DNA of 64,000 bases from JAKEFM01 sp035695825 (GCA_035695825.1 DASRRH010000023.1:1-64000), one strand, 5' to 3'; numbered from the stretch's first letter, positions 15,307 to 24,705 are shown. Notes: generated by a model from the sequence alone, not told the origin. A program made the numbers and translations.

Positions 15307-16260
15307 ATGCTGACGCTCGCTCCCGCCCGCTCCCTTTCCCAGAAGGACCTCCTCTCCGTGGCGCACCTCGCGCCCGAGGAGATCCTCGCGATCTTCGAGC
15401 TCGCGAGGCGGATCAAGCAGGCCCCGAACGCGCTGAACGGGGCGCTGCGCGGGAAGACGGTCGTCCTCCTCTTCGAGAAGCCGAGCCTGCGGACCCGCGT
15501 CACCTTCGAGGTCGGGGTCCACCAGCTCGGCGGGCACTCGATCTTCCTCGACCACCAGAAGATCAAGCTCGGGGAGCGGGAGGCGATCAAGGACGTCGGA
15601 CGCAACCTCGAGCGCTGGACGCACGGGATCGTCGCCCGGACCTACAAGCACAAGTCGGTGCTCGAGCTCGCGGCCGCGACGAGGATCCCCGTCGTCAACG
15701 GCCTCACGGACCTCCTCCACCCCTGCCAGGCCCTCGCCGACTACTTCACGATCCGCGAGCGCTTCGGGACCTTCGAGGGGGTCCGGATCGCCTACGTCGG
15801 GGACGGGAACAACACCTGCCACTCCCTCCTCGACGGGGCGGCGAAGCTCGGGGTCCCGATCACCGTCGTCTCCCCCGAGGGGTACGAGCCGAACTCCCGG
15901 GTCGTGAACGAGGCGATGCGCCTCGCGGGGGAGTCGGGGTCGGAGATCCGGATCACGGAGGACCTCGAGGGGATCGCGGGGGCGACGGTCGTCTACACGG
16001 ACACGTGGGCGAGCATGGGGCAGGAGGACGAGGCCGAGGAGCGGGCGGCGATCTTCGGCGACTTCCAGGTGAACGAGGACCTGATGGCCCGCGCCGCCCC
16101 GGGCGCGATCTTCATGCATTGCCTCCCCGCCCACCGCGGGATGGAGGTCTCCCCCGGCGTCCTCGACTCCGAGGCGTCCGTCGTGTTCGAGCAGGCGGAA
16201 AACCGTCTCCACGTGCAGAATGCAATCCTCGCCTTCCTCGTCGGAGGAGTGACCCTCTAG
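15307..16260 (+). CDS. argF: Ornithine carbamoyltransferase
   Basis: The product is 317 residues from ATG 15307, with AGGAG eight bases upstream. The carbamoyl-phosphate motif appears as FEKPSLRTRVTFEVG, the HPCQALAD ornithine-side motif is present and FMHCLPAHRG closes the active site. Length is normal for anabolic enzymes. It makes citrulline from ornithine and carbamoyl phosphate; carbamoyl-phosphate synthase genes are not in the window. Confidence 0.95.
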   Translation: MLTLAPARSLSQKDLLSVAHLAPEEILAIFELARRIKQAPNALNGALRGKTVVLLFEKPSLRTRVTFEVGVHQLGGHSIFLDHQKIKLGEREAIKDVGRNLERWTHGIVARTYKHKSVLELAAATRIPVVNGLTDLLHPCQALADYFTIRERFGTFEGVRIAYVGDGNNTCHSLLDGAAKLGVPITVVSPEGYEPNSRVVNEAMRLAGESGSEIRITEDLEGIAGATVVYTDTWASMGQEDEAEERAAIFGDFQVNEDLMARAAPGAIFMHCLPAHRGMEVSPGVLDSEASVVFEQAENRLHVQNAILAFLVGGVTL

Positions 16261-16279
16261 GGAACCGGGAGACCGATCC

Positions 16280-17524
16280 ATGCCGAAGAAGATCTGCCTT
16301 GCCTACTCGGGCGGGCTCGACACCTCCGTCGCGCTCGCCTGGCTCGTCGAGACCTACCACCTCCCCGTCGTCTGCTTCGTGGGGGACGTCGGACAGGGCG
16401 CCGCGGAGCTCGAGGGGATCGAGGGAAAGGCGCGCGCCTCCGGGGCCTCCGAGGTCGCCGTCGTCGACCTCCGGAGGAGCTTCCTCGCCGACTTCGCCTG
16501 GCCCACCCTCCGCGCGGGGGCGGTCTACGAGGAGCGCTACCTCCTCGGCACCTCGATCGCGCGCCCCTGCCTCGCGAAGGCGCAGGTCGCCGCGGCCCTC
16601 GAGCGGGGCGCGGACGCCCTCGCCCACGGCTGCACGGGGAAGGGGAACGACCAGGTCCGCTTCGAGCGCGCCTACGCCGCCCTCGCCCCGGACCTCGACG
16701 TGATCGCGCCCTGGCGGGTCTGGGACCTGCGCTCGCGCGAGGACCTGCTGCGCTACGCCGCGGAGCGCCGGATCCCGGTGCAGGCCTCGGCGGAGAAGAT
16801 CTACAGCCGCGACCGGAACCTCTGGCACCTCTCCCACGAGGGGGGCGCGCTCGAGGATCCGGGGAACGCTCCGCCGGAGGACGTCTGGGTCCTCACCCGC
16901 TCGCCGAAGGAGGCGCCCGACGAGCCCGCCACCGTCGAGGTCGGGTTCGAGGGGGGGACGCCGGTCTCCCTCGACGGCGTTCGGCTCGATCCGGTCGCGC
17001 TCCTCGAGGAGCTGAACGCCCGCGCCGGCGAGCACGGCGTCGGCCGGGCCGACCTCGTCGAGAACCGCCTCGTCGGGATCAAGTCCCGCGGCTGCTACGA
17101 GACGCCGGGGGGGACCGTCCTCGTCGAGGCCCACCGGGCCCTCGAGGAGCTCGTCCTCGACCGCGAGACGCGCCACGCGAAGGACCTCCTCGCGCACCGC
17201 TACGCCGAGGTCGTCTACGACGGGGCGTGGTTCACGCCGCTGCGGGAAGCCCTCGACGCCTTCGTCGGGAAGACGCAGGAGCGCGTGACCGGCTCCGTCC
17301 GCGTCCGCCTCTTCAAGGGGACGGCGACCGCCGTCGAGCGGCGGTCCCCGAACTCCCTCTACGTCCCCGCGTTCGCGACCTTCGGCGCGGACGCCGTCTA
17401 CGACCAGCGGCACGCCGAGGGGTTCATCCGGCTCCTCTCCCTCCCCGCGCGGATCGCGGCGAAGGGGGCGGCTCCCCCCTCTTCCGTCCGCAGCAAGCCC
17501 CGGCGCGCGCCGGTCCCGTTCTAG
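16280..17524 (+). CDS. argG: Argininosuccinate synthase
   Basis: The product is 414 residues from ATG 16280, following the argF stop by 19 bases. The ATP-pyrophosphatase loop AYSGGLDTSVALAWL is at the N-terminus, GCTGKGNDQVRFE is the citrulline/aspartate motif, and RDRNLWHLSHEGGALEDP is diagnostic for the family. It joins citrulline and aspartate with ATP. The extreme C-terminus is a short basic Pro-rich tail of no known role. Confidence 0.95.
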   Translation: MPKKICLAYSGGLDTSVALAWLVETYHLPVVCFVGDVGQGAAELEGIEGKARASGASEVAVVDLRRSFLADFAWPTLRAGAVYEERYLLGTSIARPCLAKAQVAAALERGADALAHGCTGKGNDQVRFERAYAALAPDLDVIAPWRVWDLRSREDLLRYAAERRIPVQASAEKIYSRDRNLWHLSHEGGALEDPGNAPPEDVWVLTRSPKEAPDEPATVEVGFEGGTPVSLDGVRLDPVALLEELNARAGEHGVGRADLVENRLVGIKSRGCYETPGGTVLVEAHRALEELVLDRETRHAKDLLAHRYAEVVYDGAWFTPLREALDAFVGKTQERVTGSVRVRLFKGTATAVERRSPNSLYVPAFATFGADAVYDQRHAEGFIRLLSLPARIAAKGAAPPSSVRSKPRRAPVPF

Positions 17525-17535
17525 GGGAGGGCGCC

Positions 17536-18918
17536 ATGGCCATGTGGGGCGGACGGTTCACGAAGGGGATGGACCCCGAGTTCGCGCACTTCCAGCGCTC
17601 GCTCGAGGTCGACTGGCGCCTGCTCGAGGAGGACATCGAGGGGTCGAAGGCGTGGGCGGAAGCCCTCGCCGAGGCGGGGGTCCTGTCGCGGGAGGAGCGG
17701 GACTGGCTGCTCGCGAGCCTCGGCACGATCGCGCTCGCGGCCCAGGACCAGGACCGCCCCCCCGCGGGCGCCCCGGCGGAGGACGTCCACACCTTCGTCG
17801 AGGACGCCCTCTCCGCGGCCGGCGCGGTCGCGGCGAAGCTCCACACGGGGCGGAGCCGCAACGAACAGATGGCGACCGACCTCCGCCTCTTCGCGAAGGA
17901 CTTCGCCGCCGACGCCGACGCCGCGCTCCTCGAGCTCGAGGAGACGATGATCGCCTTCGCCGAGCGCACCGCGGGGGTGGCGATCCCGGGCTACACGCAC
18001 CTCCGGGCGGGGCAGCCCGTGCTCTTCGCGCACTGGGCCCTCGCCTACTTCGAGATGTTCGAGCGCGACCGTTCGAGGCTCCGCGACGCCGTGCGCCGGG
18101 CCGACCTCTGCCCGCTCGGCTCGGGGGCCCTCGCCGGCTGCGCCTACCCGGTCCACCGGGAGAAGCTCGCGAAACGGCTCTCCTTCGCGGGCCCGACGCG
18201 CAACTCGATCGACGCCGTCTCCGACCGCGACTTCGCGGCCGACCTCCTCTCCGCGGGGGCGATCGGCACGGTCCACCTCTCGCGCCTCGCGGAGGACCTG
18301 ATCCTCTACTCCTCCCCCGAGTTCGGGTTCGTCGAGCTCGACGAGTCGGTCTGCACGGGCTCGAGCCTGATGCCGCAGAAGAAGAACCCCGACGCCCTCG
18401 AGCTGATCCGGGCGAAGGCGGGGAGGCTGATCGGCTCCCTCACGACGCTCCTCGCGACGCTGAAGGGGCTCCCCCTCGCCTACGACCGGGATCTCCAGGA
18501 CGACAAGGCCCCCCTCTTCGAGGGGTGCGACGCCTGGCTCGGGGGGCTGCGCGTCGCCGCGCGGGTCGTCGCGGGGTGCCGGGCCAACCCCGAGCGCTGC
18601 CGCGCCGCGGCGGCGGCCGGCCTCTCGACGGCGACCGACCTCGCCGACTGGCTCGTGAAGAGGGGGGTCCCCTTCCGCGCCGCCCACGGCATCGTCGGCA
18701 AGGTCGTCCGCCGCTGCCTCGACCTCGGCAAGGACCTCGCGACCCTGCCGCTCGAGGAGTACCGGGCGATCGACCCGACGTTCGACGAGTCGATCTTCGA
18801 GGCGATCCCGGTCGAGGCCTCCCTCGCCGCGCGCGACGTGCTCGGAGGGACGGCCCCCGCGCGGGTCGCCTCGGCGATCGCCGAGGCGAAGCACCGCCTC
18901 GCGGAGGCGAAGCGTTGA
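17536..18918 (+). CDS. argH: Argininosuccinate lyase
   Basis: The product is 460 residues from ATG 17536, 11 bases after argG. It begins WGGRFTKGMDPEF, the family N-terminus, has TGRSRNEQMATDLRLF and GYTHLRAGQPVLFAHW, and the fumarase-superfamily signature GSSLMPQKKNPDA with the catalytic Ser in the flexible loop. It releases arginine and fumarate. Its stop overlaps the TTG of the next gene. Confidence 0.95.
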   Translation: MAMWGGRFTKGMDPEFAHFQRSLEVDWRLLEEDIEGSKAWAEALAEAGVLSREERDWLLASLGTIALAAQDQDRPPAGAPAEDVHTFVEDALSAAGAVAAKLHTGRSRNEQMATDLRLFAKDFAADADAALLELEETMIAFAERTAGVAIPGYTHLRAGQPVLFAHWALAYFEMFERDRSRLRDAVRRADLCPLGSGALAGCAYPVHREKLAKRLSFAGPTRNSIDAVSDRDFAADLLSAGAIGTVHLSRLAEDLILYSSPEFGFVELDESVCTGSSLMPQKKNPDALELIRAKAGRLIGSLTTLLATLKGLPLAYDRDLQDDKAPLFEGCDAWLGGLRVAARVVAGCRANPERCRAAAAAGLSTATDLADWLVKRGVPFRAAHGIVGKVVRRCLDLGKDLATLPLEEYRAIDPTFDESIFEAIPVEASLAARDVLGGTAPARVASAIAEAKHRLAEAKR

Positions 18919-19442
18919 GCCCGGGACCGACCACCCCCTCCGCCGGGACGGGACTCCTCGTCCGCCGCGCCGCCCCCTCGGACGTCCCCGCGATCGTCCG
19001 GCTCGTGAACGCGTGGGCGGCCATCGGCCGGATGCTCCCGCGGGACGAGGGGGAGGTCGCGCGGACGATCGGAGACTTCTTCGTCGCCGTCGAGGGGGGG
19101 GAGGCGATCGGATGCGGGGCGCTCGCCTTCTACGGGCACGACCTGGCGGAGGTCCGCTCCCTCGCCGCGCGCACGGACCGCCAGGCGAGGGGGGTCGGCA
19201 CGGCCCTCGTCCGGGCCCTCCTCGCGGAGGCGGACGCCTACGAGATCCCAAGCGTGATCTGCTTCACCTACGTCCCCGACTTCTTCGCGCGCTTCGGGTT
19301 CCGCGTCGTCCGAGCCGAGGACCTGCCGCGGAAGGCCTGGACCGACTGCGTGAAGTGCCCGAAGCGGAACTTCTGCGACGAGGTCGCGATGGAGCGGGCC
19401 CTCCCCGAGGAGACGGCGGCTGGCGGCTCCTCGGACCTCTAG
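18915..19442 (+). CDS. argA: GNAT N-acetylglutamate synthase (short ArgA type)
   Basis: The product is 175 residues from TTG 18915, overlapping argH as TTGA. It is a single GNAT domain with the acetyl-CoA loop in TDRQARGVGTALVRALL and no amino-acid-kinase domain. The C-terminal DCVKCPKRNFCDEVAM segment, with three Cys, matches the stand-alone short N-acetylglutamate synthases. It would catalyse the entry step from glutamate and acetyl-CoA. With ArgJ in the same operon it likely only tops up the acetyl cycle. The gene symbol rests on family resemblance and context. Confidence 0.8.
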   Translation: MSPGPTTPSAGTGLLVRRAAPSDVPAIVRLVNAWAAIGRMLPRDEGEVARTIGDFFVAVEGGEAIGCGALAFYGHDLAEVRSLAARTDRQARGVGTALVRALLAEADAYEIPSVICFTYVPDFFARFGFRVVRAEDLPRKAWTDCVKCPKRNFCDEVAMERALPEETAAGGSSDL

Positions 19443-20652
19443 GCCGCCGCGCGCCGCGGAGTGGAGCCTCTCCGAGGGGGAGCTCCTCCGCCCGGAGGGG
19501 TTCCGGTTCGCGGCGGCCGCCTGCGGCCTGAAGAAGGGGGGCGGCCTCGACCTCGCGCTCCTTCACTCGGATCCCCCCGCGGCCTCCGCCGCGCTCTTCA
19601 CGAAGAACCGCGTCCGCGCCGCGCCCGTCGTCCTCTCGGCCGAGCACCTCGGCCGAGCCGGGGGACGGACGGCAGCGATCCTCGTCAACTCCGGGTGCGC
19701 GAACGCCGCGACCGGCCCGGCCGGGGCGGCCGCCGCCGCCGAGAGCGCGCGGCTCGTCGCGGCGGCGCTCGGCATTCCCCCGGAGCAGGTGCTCCTCGCC
19801 TCGACCGGCGTGATCGGCGTCCCGCTCGAGGTCGGGAGGATCGCCTCCGCGCTGCCGGGGCTCGTCGCGGCGCTCTCCCCCTCCGGCCTCGGGGACGTCG
19901 CGCAGGCCATCCTCACGACGGACACGCGCACGAAGACGGCGAGCGCCCGCGCGAACCTCGAGGGAAGAGCGGTCGCGGTCGCGGGGTTCGCGAAGGGGGC
20001 GGGGATGATCCACCCCGACCTCGCGACGATGCTCGTCTTCCTCCTGACCGACGCCCGGTCGAGCGCCGCCGGGCTGCGCGCGGCGCTGCGGCGCGCGGCG
20101 GACGCGACCTTCAACCGGATCTCCATCGACGGGGACACCTCGACGAACGACACGGTCTTCGCCCTCGCCTCGGGCGCCTCGGGCGCGTCCCTCCCCCCCG
20201 CCGCTCTCGCCGAGGGGCTCGAGGAGGTCTGCCGCTCACTCGCGCTCCAGATCCTCCGCGACGGCGAGGGGGCGACGAAGCTCGTCGAGGTCGAGGTGCT
20301 CGGGGCGCCGACGAGCGCCGAGGCCGACGCGCTCGCGCGGACCGTCGGCTCCTCCCTCCTCGTCCGGACGGCGATCGCGGGGGGGGACCCCAACTGGGGC
20401 CGGATCCTCGCGGCGATCGGCCGCGCGCGCGTCCCCTTCGACCTCGAGCAGCTGCGCGTCGAGGCGAACGGCGTGCCCTTCTTCGAACGGGGCGCCCCGG
20501 CCGCGGCGCCGGCGGCGGCCAAGAAAGCGGTCTTCGAGGCGAAGGAGGTCCGGATCCGGATCGACCTCCGCCGGGGACCCGCGGGCGCGCGGTTCTGGAC
20601 CTGCGACCTGACGGAGGAGTACGTCCGGATCAACGCGCGGTACACGACGTAG
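19420..20652 (+). CDS. argJ: Glutamate N-acetyltransferase/ornithine acetyltransferase, apparent CTG start
   Basis: The frame has no ATG, GTG or TTG until 19789, well inside the protein. Yet clear ArgJ sequence starts far upstream (GFRFAAAACGLKKGGGLDLA, then TKNRVRAAPVV). The only sensible start is CTG 19420, with GAGGAG at 19407-19412 seven bases upstream, giving 410 residues and overlapping the GNAT gene by 23 bases. GAGMIHPDLATMLVFLL holds the Ala-Thr autocleavage site, and the C-terminal VRINARYTT is typical. It recycles the acetyl group from acetylornithine to glutamate. A sequencing error near the start is the alternative. Confidence 0.88.
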   Translation: MAAPRTSRPPRAAEWSLSEGELLRPEGFRFAAAACGLKKGGGLDLALLHSDPPAASAALFTKNRVRAAPVVLSAEHLGRAGGRTAAILVNSGCANAATGPAGAAAAAESARLVAAALGIPPEQVLLASTGVIGVPLEVGRIASALPGLVAALSPSGLGDVAQAILTTDTRTKTASARANLEGRAVAVAGFAKGAGMIHPDLATMLVFLLTDARSSAAGLRAALRRAADATFNRISIDGDTSTNDTVFALASGASGASLPPAALAEGLEEVCRSLALQILRDGEGATKLVEVEVLGAPTSAEADALARTVGSSLLVRTAIAGGDPNWGRILAAIGRARVPFDLEQLRVEANGVPFFERGAPAAAPAAAKKAVFEAKEVRIRIDLRRGPAGARFWTCDLTEEYVRINARYTT

Positions 20653-20658
20653 CCGCGC

Positions 20659-21375
20659 TCACCTCTTCCAGACTGCCACGGGGAGGATCTCGTCGATCTC
20701 GAGCTCGGGGATCTGGACGCGCATGCGCGCGCGCCGACACACGGACCGGCCAAACGAGCCATCCAGGGTGACCTCGCCGGGGATCTCGAAGCGGGTGAGC
20801 CCGAGCTCCGAGGCGGAGGCCGCGTCGAAGACGGCGATCCCCGTGAAGCCGGTGCTGGCGCCCACGCGGATCGGCCGGACCGAGGTTCCGCCCGGCACCC
20901 CGAGCAGGAGCGGGATGCGGTTGTCCTCGATGCGAAAGACCTTGCTCCTCTCGCCGCGCCAGCAGGTCAGTTGGCCATCGGCGAACTTGAACTCCATCGG
21001 GTGGATGTCGAGGTAACCGAAGAACCGGAGTCCGACCAGGTTCGGGTCCGTGGCACCCCCGACCCGGTAGGCGACCGGCCCCTCCTCCCCGATCCGGAAG
21101 ACGAACCGGTGGAGGGCCTTCGCATCCCGGGCGTCGGCCGCGCGGAGACAGTCCGCGAAAGTCTCGGCCGGAGAGGTCGACTCGCCGGCGACGATCGCGA
21201 TCCACTTCCCCGCGCTCCTCTCAACGAGCCCTTCCCGGCGCTCGAGGTAGTCCGAGAGGAAGAACCTCTCGTTCTTCTCCCGCTGCGCCGCGACCAAGTC
21301 CTCGTCCGGGCGCGTCTCCTGCGCGGGGGCGAGGCCGACGAGGACGGGGATTCCCAAGAGGACGAGCAGCGTCAT
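20659..21375 (-). CDS. Secreted protein with degenerate retropepsin-like domain
   Basis: The product is 238 residues from ATG 21375, giving a clean signal peptide (TLLVLLGIPVLVGLAPAQ); an earlier start at 21510 would bury it. After a helical region, residues 125-238 run RIEDNRIPLLLGVPGG, RPIRVGASTGFTGIAVFDAA and ASELGL. This resembles bacterial aspartyl-protease folds, where the strand carries D-T/S-G, but here the Asp is missing and the loop reads GAS. If the fold call is right the protein has lost catalysis. The gene converges on argJ, six bases apart, and diverges from the gene at 21406. Confidence 0.55.
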   Translation of the reverse strand: MTLLVLLGIPVLVGLAPAQETRPDEDLVAAQREKNERFFLSDYLERREGLVERSAGKWIAIVAGESTSPAETFADCLRAADARDAKALHRFVFRIGEEGPVAYRVGGATDPNLVGLRFFGYLDIHPMEFKFADGQLTCWRGERSKVFRIEDNRIPLLLGVPGGTSVRPIRVGASTGFTGIAVFDAASASELGLTRFEIPGEVTLDGSFGRSVCRRARMRVQIPELEIDEILPVAVWKR

Positions 21376-21405
21376 GATGGTCCGCCTCCGACCGGAAGGT
21401 CCTCG

Positions 21406-21963
21406 ATGCGCAGAGCCGTCCGCGCGATCGTCCGTCTCTTCCGCGCAGGCTCCGGCGGCCGCGCGACGAACGCCCCGGAGATCCCTGAGGCGAAGGCAGT
21501 CTACGACCACTGCCAGCTCGCGCCTCCCCCGGGCGCGGAGTCAGATCACATTCTCTATTTTCAGGCGAGCGCCCGGATGCTCACGGGGGAGCCCCTGCCG
21601 CCGGGCTGGAGCGTCGTCCAAAGGATCCGGGCCGTCCCGACGGGGAGGGTGGACGAGGCCGGGAATCGGGAGTTCGTCGTCAGGCTCTACGTGGGCGAGC
21701 GCCGTGCCGTCCGAAAGGCCTGGCTCCTCCTCGACGGTCGGGTCGTCTTTCGCGCGACCCGCTGGAACGGGGCGATCGTCGAGGCGTCGACCGGACCGGT
21801 CGCGACCCTCACGGTTTTGGTCTCGCCCGCCCCTCCGTGGGAGGTCACGCTCCGATGGAGGGACGCGGCGAGGCGGAATCACGAGGAGAGCCTCGCCCAG
21901 CGCGAGCCCGGGAAGTTCAGTGGCAGGACTTCGACGATCGTGCGGCGGACTCGAGGCTCGTAG
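21406..21963 (+). CDS. Hypothetical protein, beta-rich
   Basis: The product is 185 residues from ATG 21406, with GGAAGG upstream. The N-terminus is basic (RRAVRAIVRLFRAG) but has no good signal peptide. The core alternates strands (FVVRLYVGERRAVRKAWLLL, RVVFRATRWNG, VATLTVLVSP, WEVTLRWRDA), suggesting a beta-sandwich. The family is not recognised. It is divergent from the secreted protein at 20659-21375, with only 30 bases between their starts, so the two promoters would overlap. Confidence 0.55.
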   Translation: MRRAVRAIVRLFRAGSGGRATNAPEIPEAKAVYDHCQLAPPPGAESDHILYFQASARMLTGEPLPPGWSVVQRIRAVPTGRVDEAGNREFVVRLYVGERRAVRKAWLLLDGRVVFRATRWNGAIVEASTGPVATLTVLVSPAPPWEVTLRWRDAARRNHEESLAQREPGKFSGRTSTIVRRTRGS

Positions 21964-22398
21964 CGATGCATCGCTCCGGGCGACGAGCGCTGGCCAAAGC
22001 CGCGCCACTCGGCTCCGGTCTCGCGCCCCTCGCCGCGGCGGCCTGGCCCGTCCGAGCAAAGAAGTCTCAGATCGGGCCCCGCGAGGTTCGCGGCCCGGGG
22101 GCCTCCCTCCCGGCGACCGCGGTCCCCGGGGGTCCGGACGCAGCCTCCCCCGGTGACGAGTAAGCCGCTCGCGCGCGGGCGGAGGTCCGTCGACCGTCGG
22201 AGCGATCCGGTTGAGATGGTCCCGGGCTTCCCCGTCGAGAGAATCGTGGTCGCGGTCGGTCCGTCGTGGGAGGCGAGGGAATGGCGCGACCGGCAAAGAA
22301 TCGGGCAGAAAACTGCCGATCCTGGGGCCGCGACTCCGGCGCGTCCCCCGGGCCTTCGTCGAGGACGCCGCGGGAGTCGCGGGAATCGAGACGCACCC
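21964..22398. other. 435-base gap with a short palindrome and no convincing gene
   Basis: A perfect 14-base palindrome, AGCGATGCATCGCT at 21962-21975, starts inside the preceding stop codon. Beyond it I see no promoter with a good -10, no RNA gene and only low-quality frames on both strands. One frame could extend the following secreted protein upstream to 22153, but it would place its signal anchor more than 80 residues from the N-terminus. Confidence 0.4.
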
Positions 22399-24618
22399 AT
22401 GCGACCGCGCCTGCACATACCCGCCTGCGCCCTGACGGTGGCGGCAGCCGCTCTCGCTGCCTGGTTCGTCCCGGGAGGTAGGTCGCGATCGTCGGGCCCG
22501 GTGCCCTCGGGGCACGCGAACCCGTCTGACGGGGGTCCGGTCTCGAGGAATCCCAATTCAACCGTGCCGAGCGAATGCAAGGTCGTCCGCGAGCCCGCCG
22601 GTGCGGAGGGTCGCGCCGGGGCGCCGCGACCCCTGGCCGTAGGAGGGGAGTCCCCCACGTGCGTTCCGGCGGCGGGGATTCGGGGGTTCGTGCGCGACGC
22701 GGACACGGGGGGGGCGATTCCACGATTCGGGATCTTCGAGCGAGGGACGGGAGGCGCGGAGGGATTCCCCCTAGGCTCGAGTCGCGAACACCGGCTCCAT
22801 TGGTTCGCTTCCCGGGACGGCTCGTTCGCGAGGGCGGACCTGTCTCCGGGGTCCTACGACCTGCTGTTCGTCGCCGAGGGGTATGTCTCGAGGGTGCTCG
22901 AGCGCGTCGGAACCGACCGTGCCTCGCTCGAGGTTCTCCTGACGCGCGAGGCGACCATCCGAGGCGTGGTCGTCGAGAGGGGAACCGGGGCACCCGTCGC
23001 GGGCGCGACGGTCTTGCCGGTCGACCCGGAGTCGAGGCACTCGCCGAGGATCGACGTCGACAGCTTCGACGCCTGGACGACGACCTCCGTCGAGGGACTT
23101 TTCGAACTCCGAGGCCTCGGCCCGGAGAGAGTGGGATTGAAGGTCCATCACCCGGATTTCGTCGACGCGCAGGCGGACCCGTTCGATCTCCGGCCCCGGC
23201 TCGCGGTCGAAGGAGTCCTCGTCTCGATGTCGCGCGGAGGCGCGATCGAGGGATCCGTCGCCCGCGAAGACGGCTCGCCCCTCGCCGGCCTGCAGGTGCA
23301 GGCCCTTTCGGCCTGGGAGTGTTGGGATCGGAGGGAGAGTTGGAGCGACGGGGAGGGCTGCTTCCTCATTCGAGGTTTGCGAGCGGGGCCGTACCGGGTC
23401 GTCGCTTACACCACAGGGATTTCGGAGGTGGTTCCGGCCGTCGACGTGATGATCGAGGAAGGCCGCACGGTGCGCGTCGGTCTCGTATCCCCTTCGCTCG
23501 GAACGTGCACGGTGCGAGGACGCGTACTCCGTGGCCGGGAGCCGATCGAAGACGCCGCGGTCCAGCTCCACCTTTGCCAGCGCTCGGGTCCGTGGTCCTG
23601 GCACCCTTCGCCGTGCCCGGAGAACAAGACCGACGCGGACGGCGGATTCCACTTTGAGAACGTCCCTCCCGGATCGGCCTCCCTCTACGTCGAGGTCGGA
23701 TTCGCCGACCCTCAATTCGGGAGGTACGGGACCACCTCGTCCTTTCCCCTGGTCGTGCCTGCGACGACCGAGTACCGATTCGACGCGGAACTCCCCCGTG
23801 GGGAGATCACGGGCCGGGTCGAGCGGGAACTCGACGGATCGCCCGTGCAGGGAGCCGAGATCCGAGTGTTGGGGCGCCACGGAGACGGGTGGCTGTGGGA
23901 AGGGTCCGCCTGGACCCGGGAGGACGGGAGCTACCGGATCCGGGGTATCGATCCGGGGACCCATCTCATGGTCGTCCATCGGGCCGGGGACTCGGACGAG
24001 GGAACCTCGACCTTGGGCCGGGGAAGTCGGCGGTCGGTCGCTGTGACGGAGGGCGAGGCCACCAGGGTCGACTTCGCCCTGCGGCCACTCGGCTCGATCG
24101 TGGTCCACGTGCTCGGACCCGACGGTCTCCCGGTTCCTCGAGCGGAGGTCCGTCTCGTCACGTCGGATCATCCTCCTCCTTGCATCGTCGGCCCCAGGGC
24201 CCCGGAAACGGCGGAGCCGGGCGTCTACCGGTCCGACCAGATCTCCGAGGGACGGTACTCGGTCATGGCCTGCGCCGAGGGGTTCGCGGCCGCCGCGAGC
24301 GAGGGGAGCACGATCCGAGCCGGTCAGGAGACGGTCTGTCGCGTCGACCTGCTCCGGGGCACTCCCGTGCGGGTCAAGCTGCTCGAACCCGACGGGTCGA
24401 CCAACTTCTCCCCCTACGTAGAGTTCACCGACGGAATGGGCCGGCAGTTCTGGGAGGCTCCCTCGGCCAGGGGGACCATCGTCTCTCTCACGCTCACGCC
24501 GGGGGCGTACCGGATGACCGTGCGAGGCCGCTATCTCGAGAGGAAGCTCCCCGTGGTCGTCGGCACCTCCCCTCAAGAGATCATCGTTCCCCTGAGGGAG
24601 GGGGGGACTCCCTACTAG
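22399..24618 (+). CDS. Large exported protein with repeated carboxypeptidase-regulatory-like (Ig-fold) domains
   Basis: The product is 739 residues from ATG 22399, chosen because it puts the hydrophobic anchor (LTVAAAALAAWFVPGG) at residues 10-30. After a Ser/Pro linker come about six beta-sandwich units of 80-95 residues. Each has the pattern G-x-V-x(n)-G-xP-V-x-GA, for example IRGVVVERGTGAPVAGATV, GSVAREDGSPLAGLQVQA and GRVERELDGSPVQGAEIRV, and an F/Y-R-I/L-R-G-L/I-xPG strand (GSYRIRGIDPGTHLMVV). These are CarboxypepD_reg-type adhesion or scaffold modules. It probably sits on the cell surface or in the periplasm. No catalytic domain is seen. Confidence 0.75.
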   Translation: MRPRLHIPACALTVAAAALAAWFVPGGRSRSSGPVPSGHANPSDGGPVSRNPNSTVPSECKVVREPAGAEGRAGAPRPLAVGGESPTCVPAAGIRGFVRDADTGGAIPRFGIFERGTGGAEGFPLGSSREHRLHWFASRDGSFARADLSPGSYDLLFVAEGYVSRVLERVGTDRASLEVLLTREATIRGVVVERGTGAPVAGATVLPVDPESRHSPRIDVDSFDAWTTTSVEGLFELRGLGPERVGLKVHHPDFVDAQADPFDLRPRLAVEGVLVSMSRGGAIEGSVAREDGSPLAGLQVQALSAWECWDRRESWSDGEGCFLIRGLRAGPYRVVAYTTGISEVVPAVDVMIEEGRTVRVGLVSPSLGTCTVRGRVLRGREPIEDAAVQLHLCQRSGPWSWHPSPCPENKTDADGGFHFENVPPGSASLYVEVGFADPQFGRYGTTSSFPLVVPATTEYRFDAELPRGEITGRVERELDGSPVQGAEIRVLGRHGDGWLWEGSAWTREDGSYRIRGIDPGTHLMVVHRAGDSDEGTSTLGRGSRRSVAVTEGEATRVDFALRPLGSIVVHVLGPDGLPVPRAEVRLVTSDHPPPCIVGPRAPETAEPGVYRSDQISEGRYSVMACAEGFAAAASEGSTIRAGQETVCRVDLLRGTPVRVKLLEPDGSTNFSPYVEFTDGMGRQFWEAPSARGTIVSLTLTPGAYRMTVRGRYLERKLPVVVGTSPQEIIVPLREGGTPY

Positions 24619-24705
24619 CCACGGGAAGCCGAGAGAGTCGTCTCGCCGAGCCTCCCCCCCTCCCCGTTGAACACCCGGCTCCCTTCGGTTATCCCCTCCC
24701 ACCCC

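Noticed and set aside
22153..22398. N-terminal extension of the Ig-fold protein
   Set aside because: The added residues are Arg-rich and without structure, and the anchor helix fits at the N-terminus only from ATG 22399.
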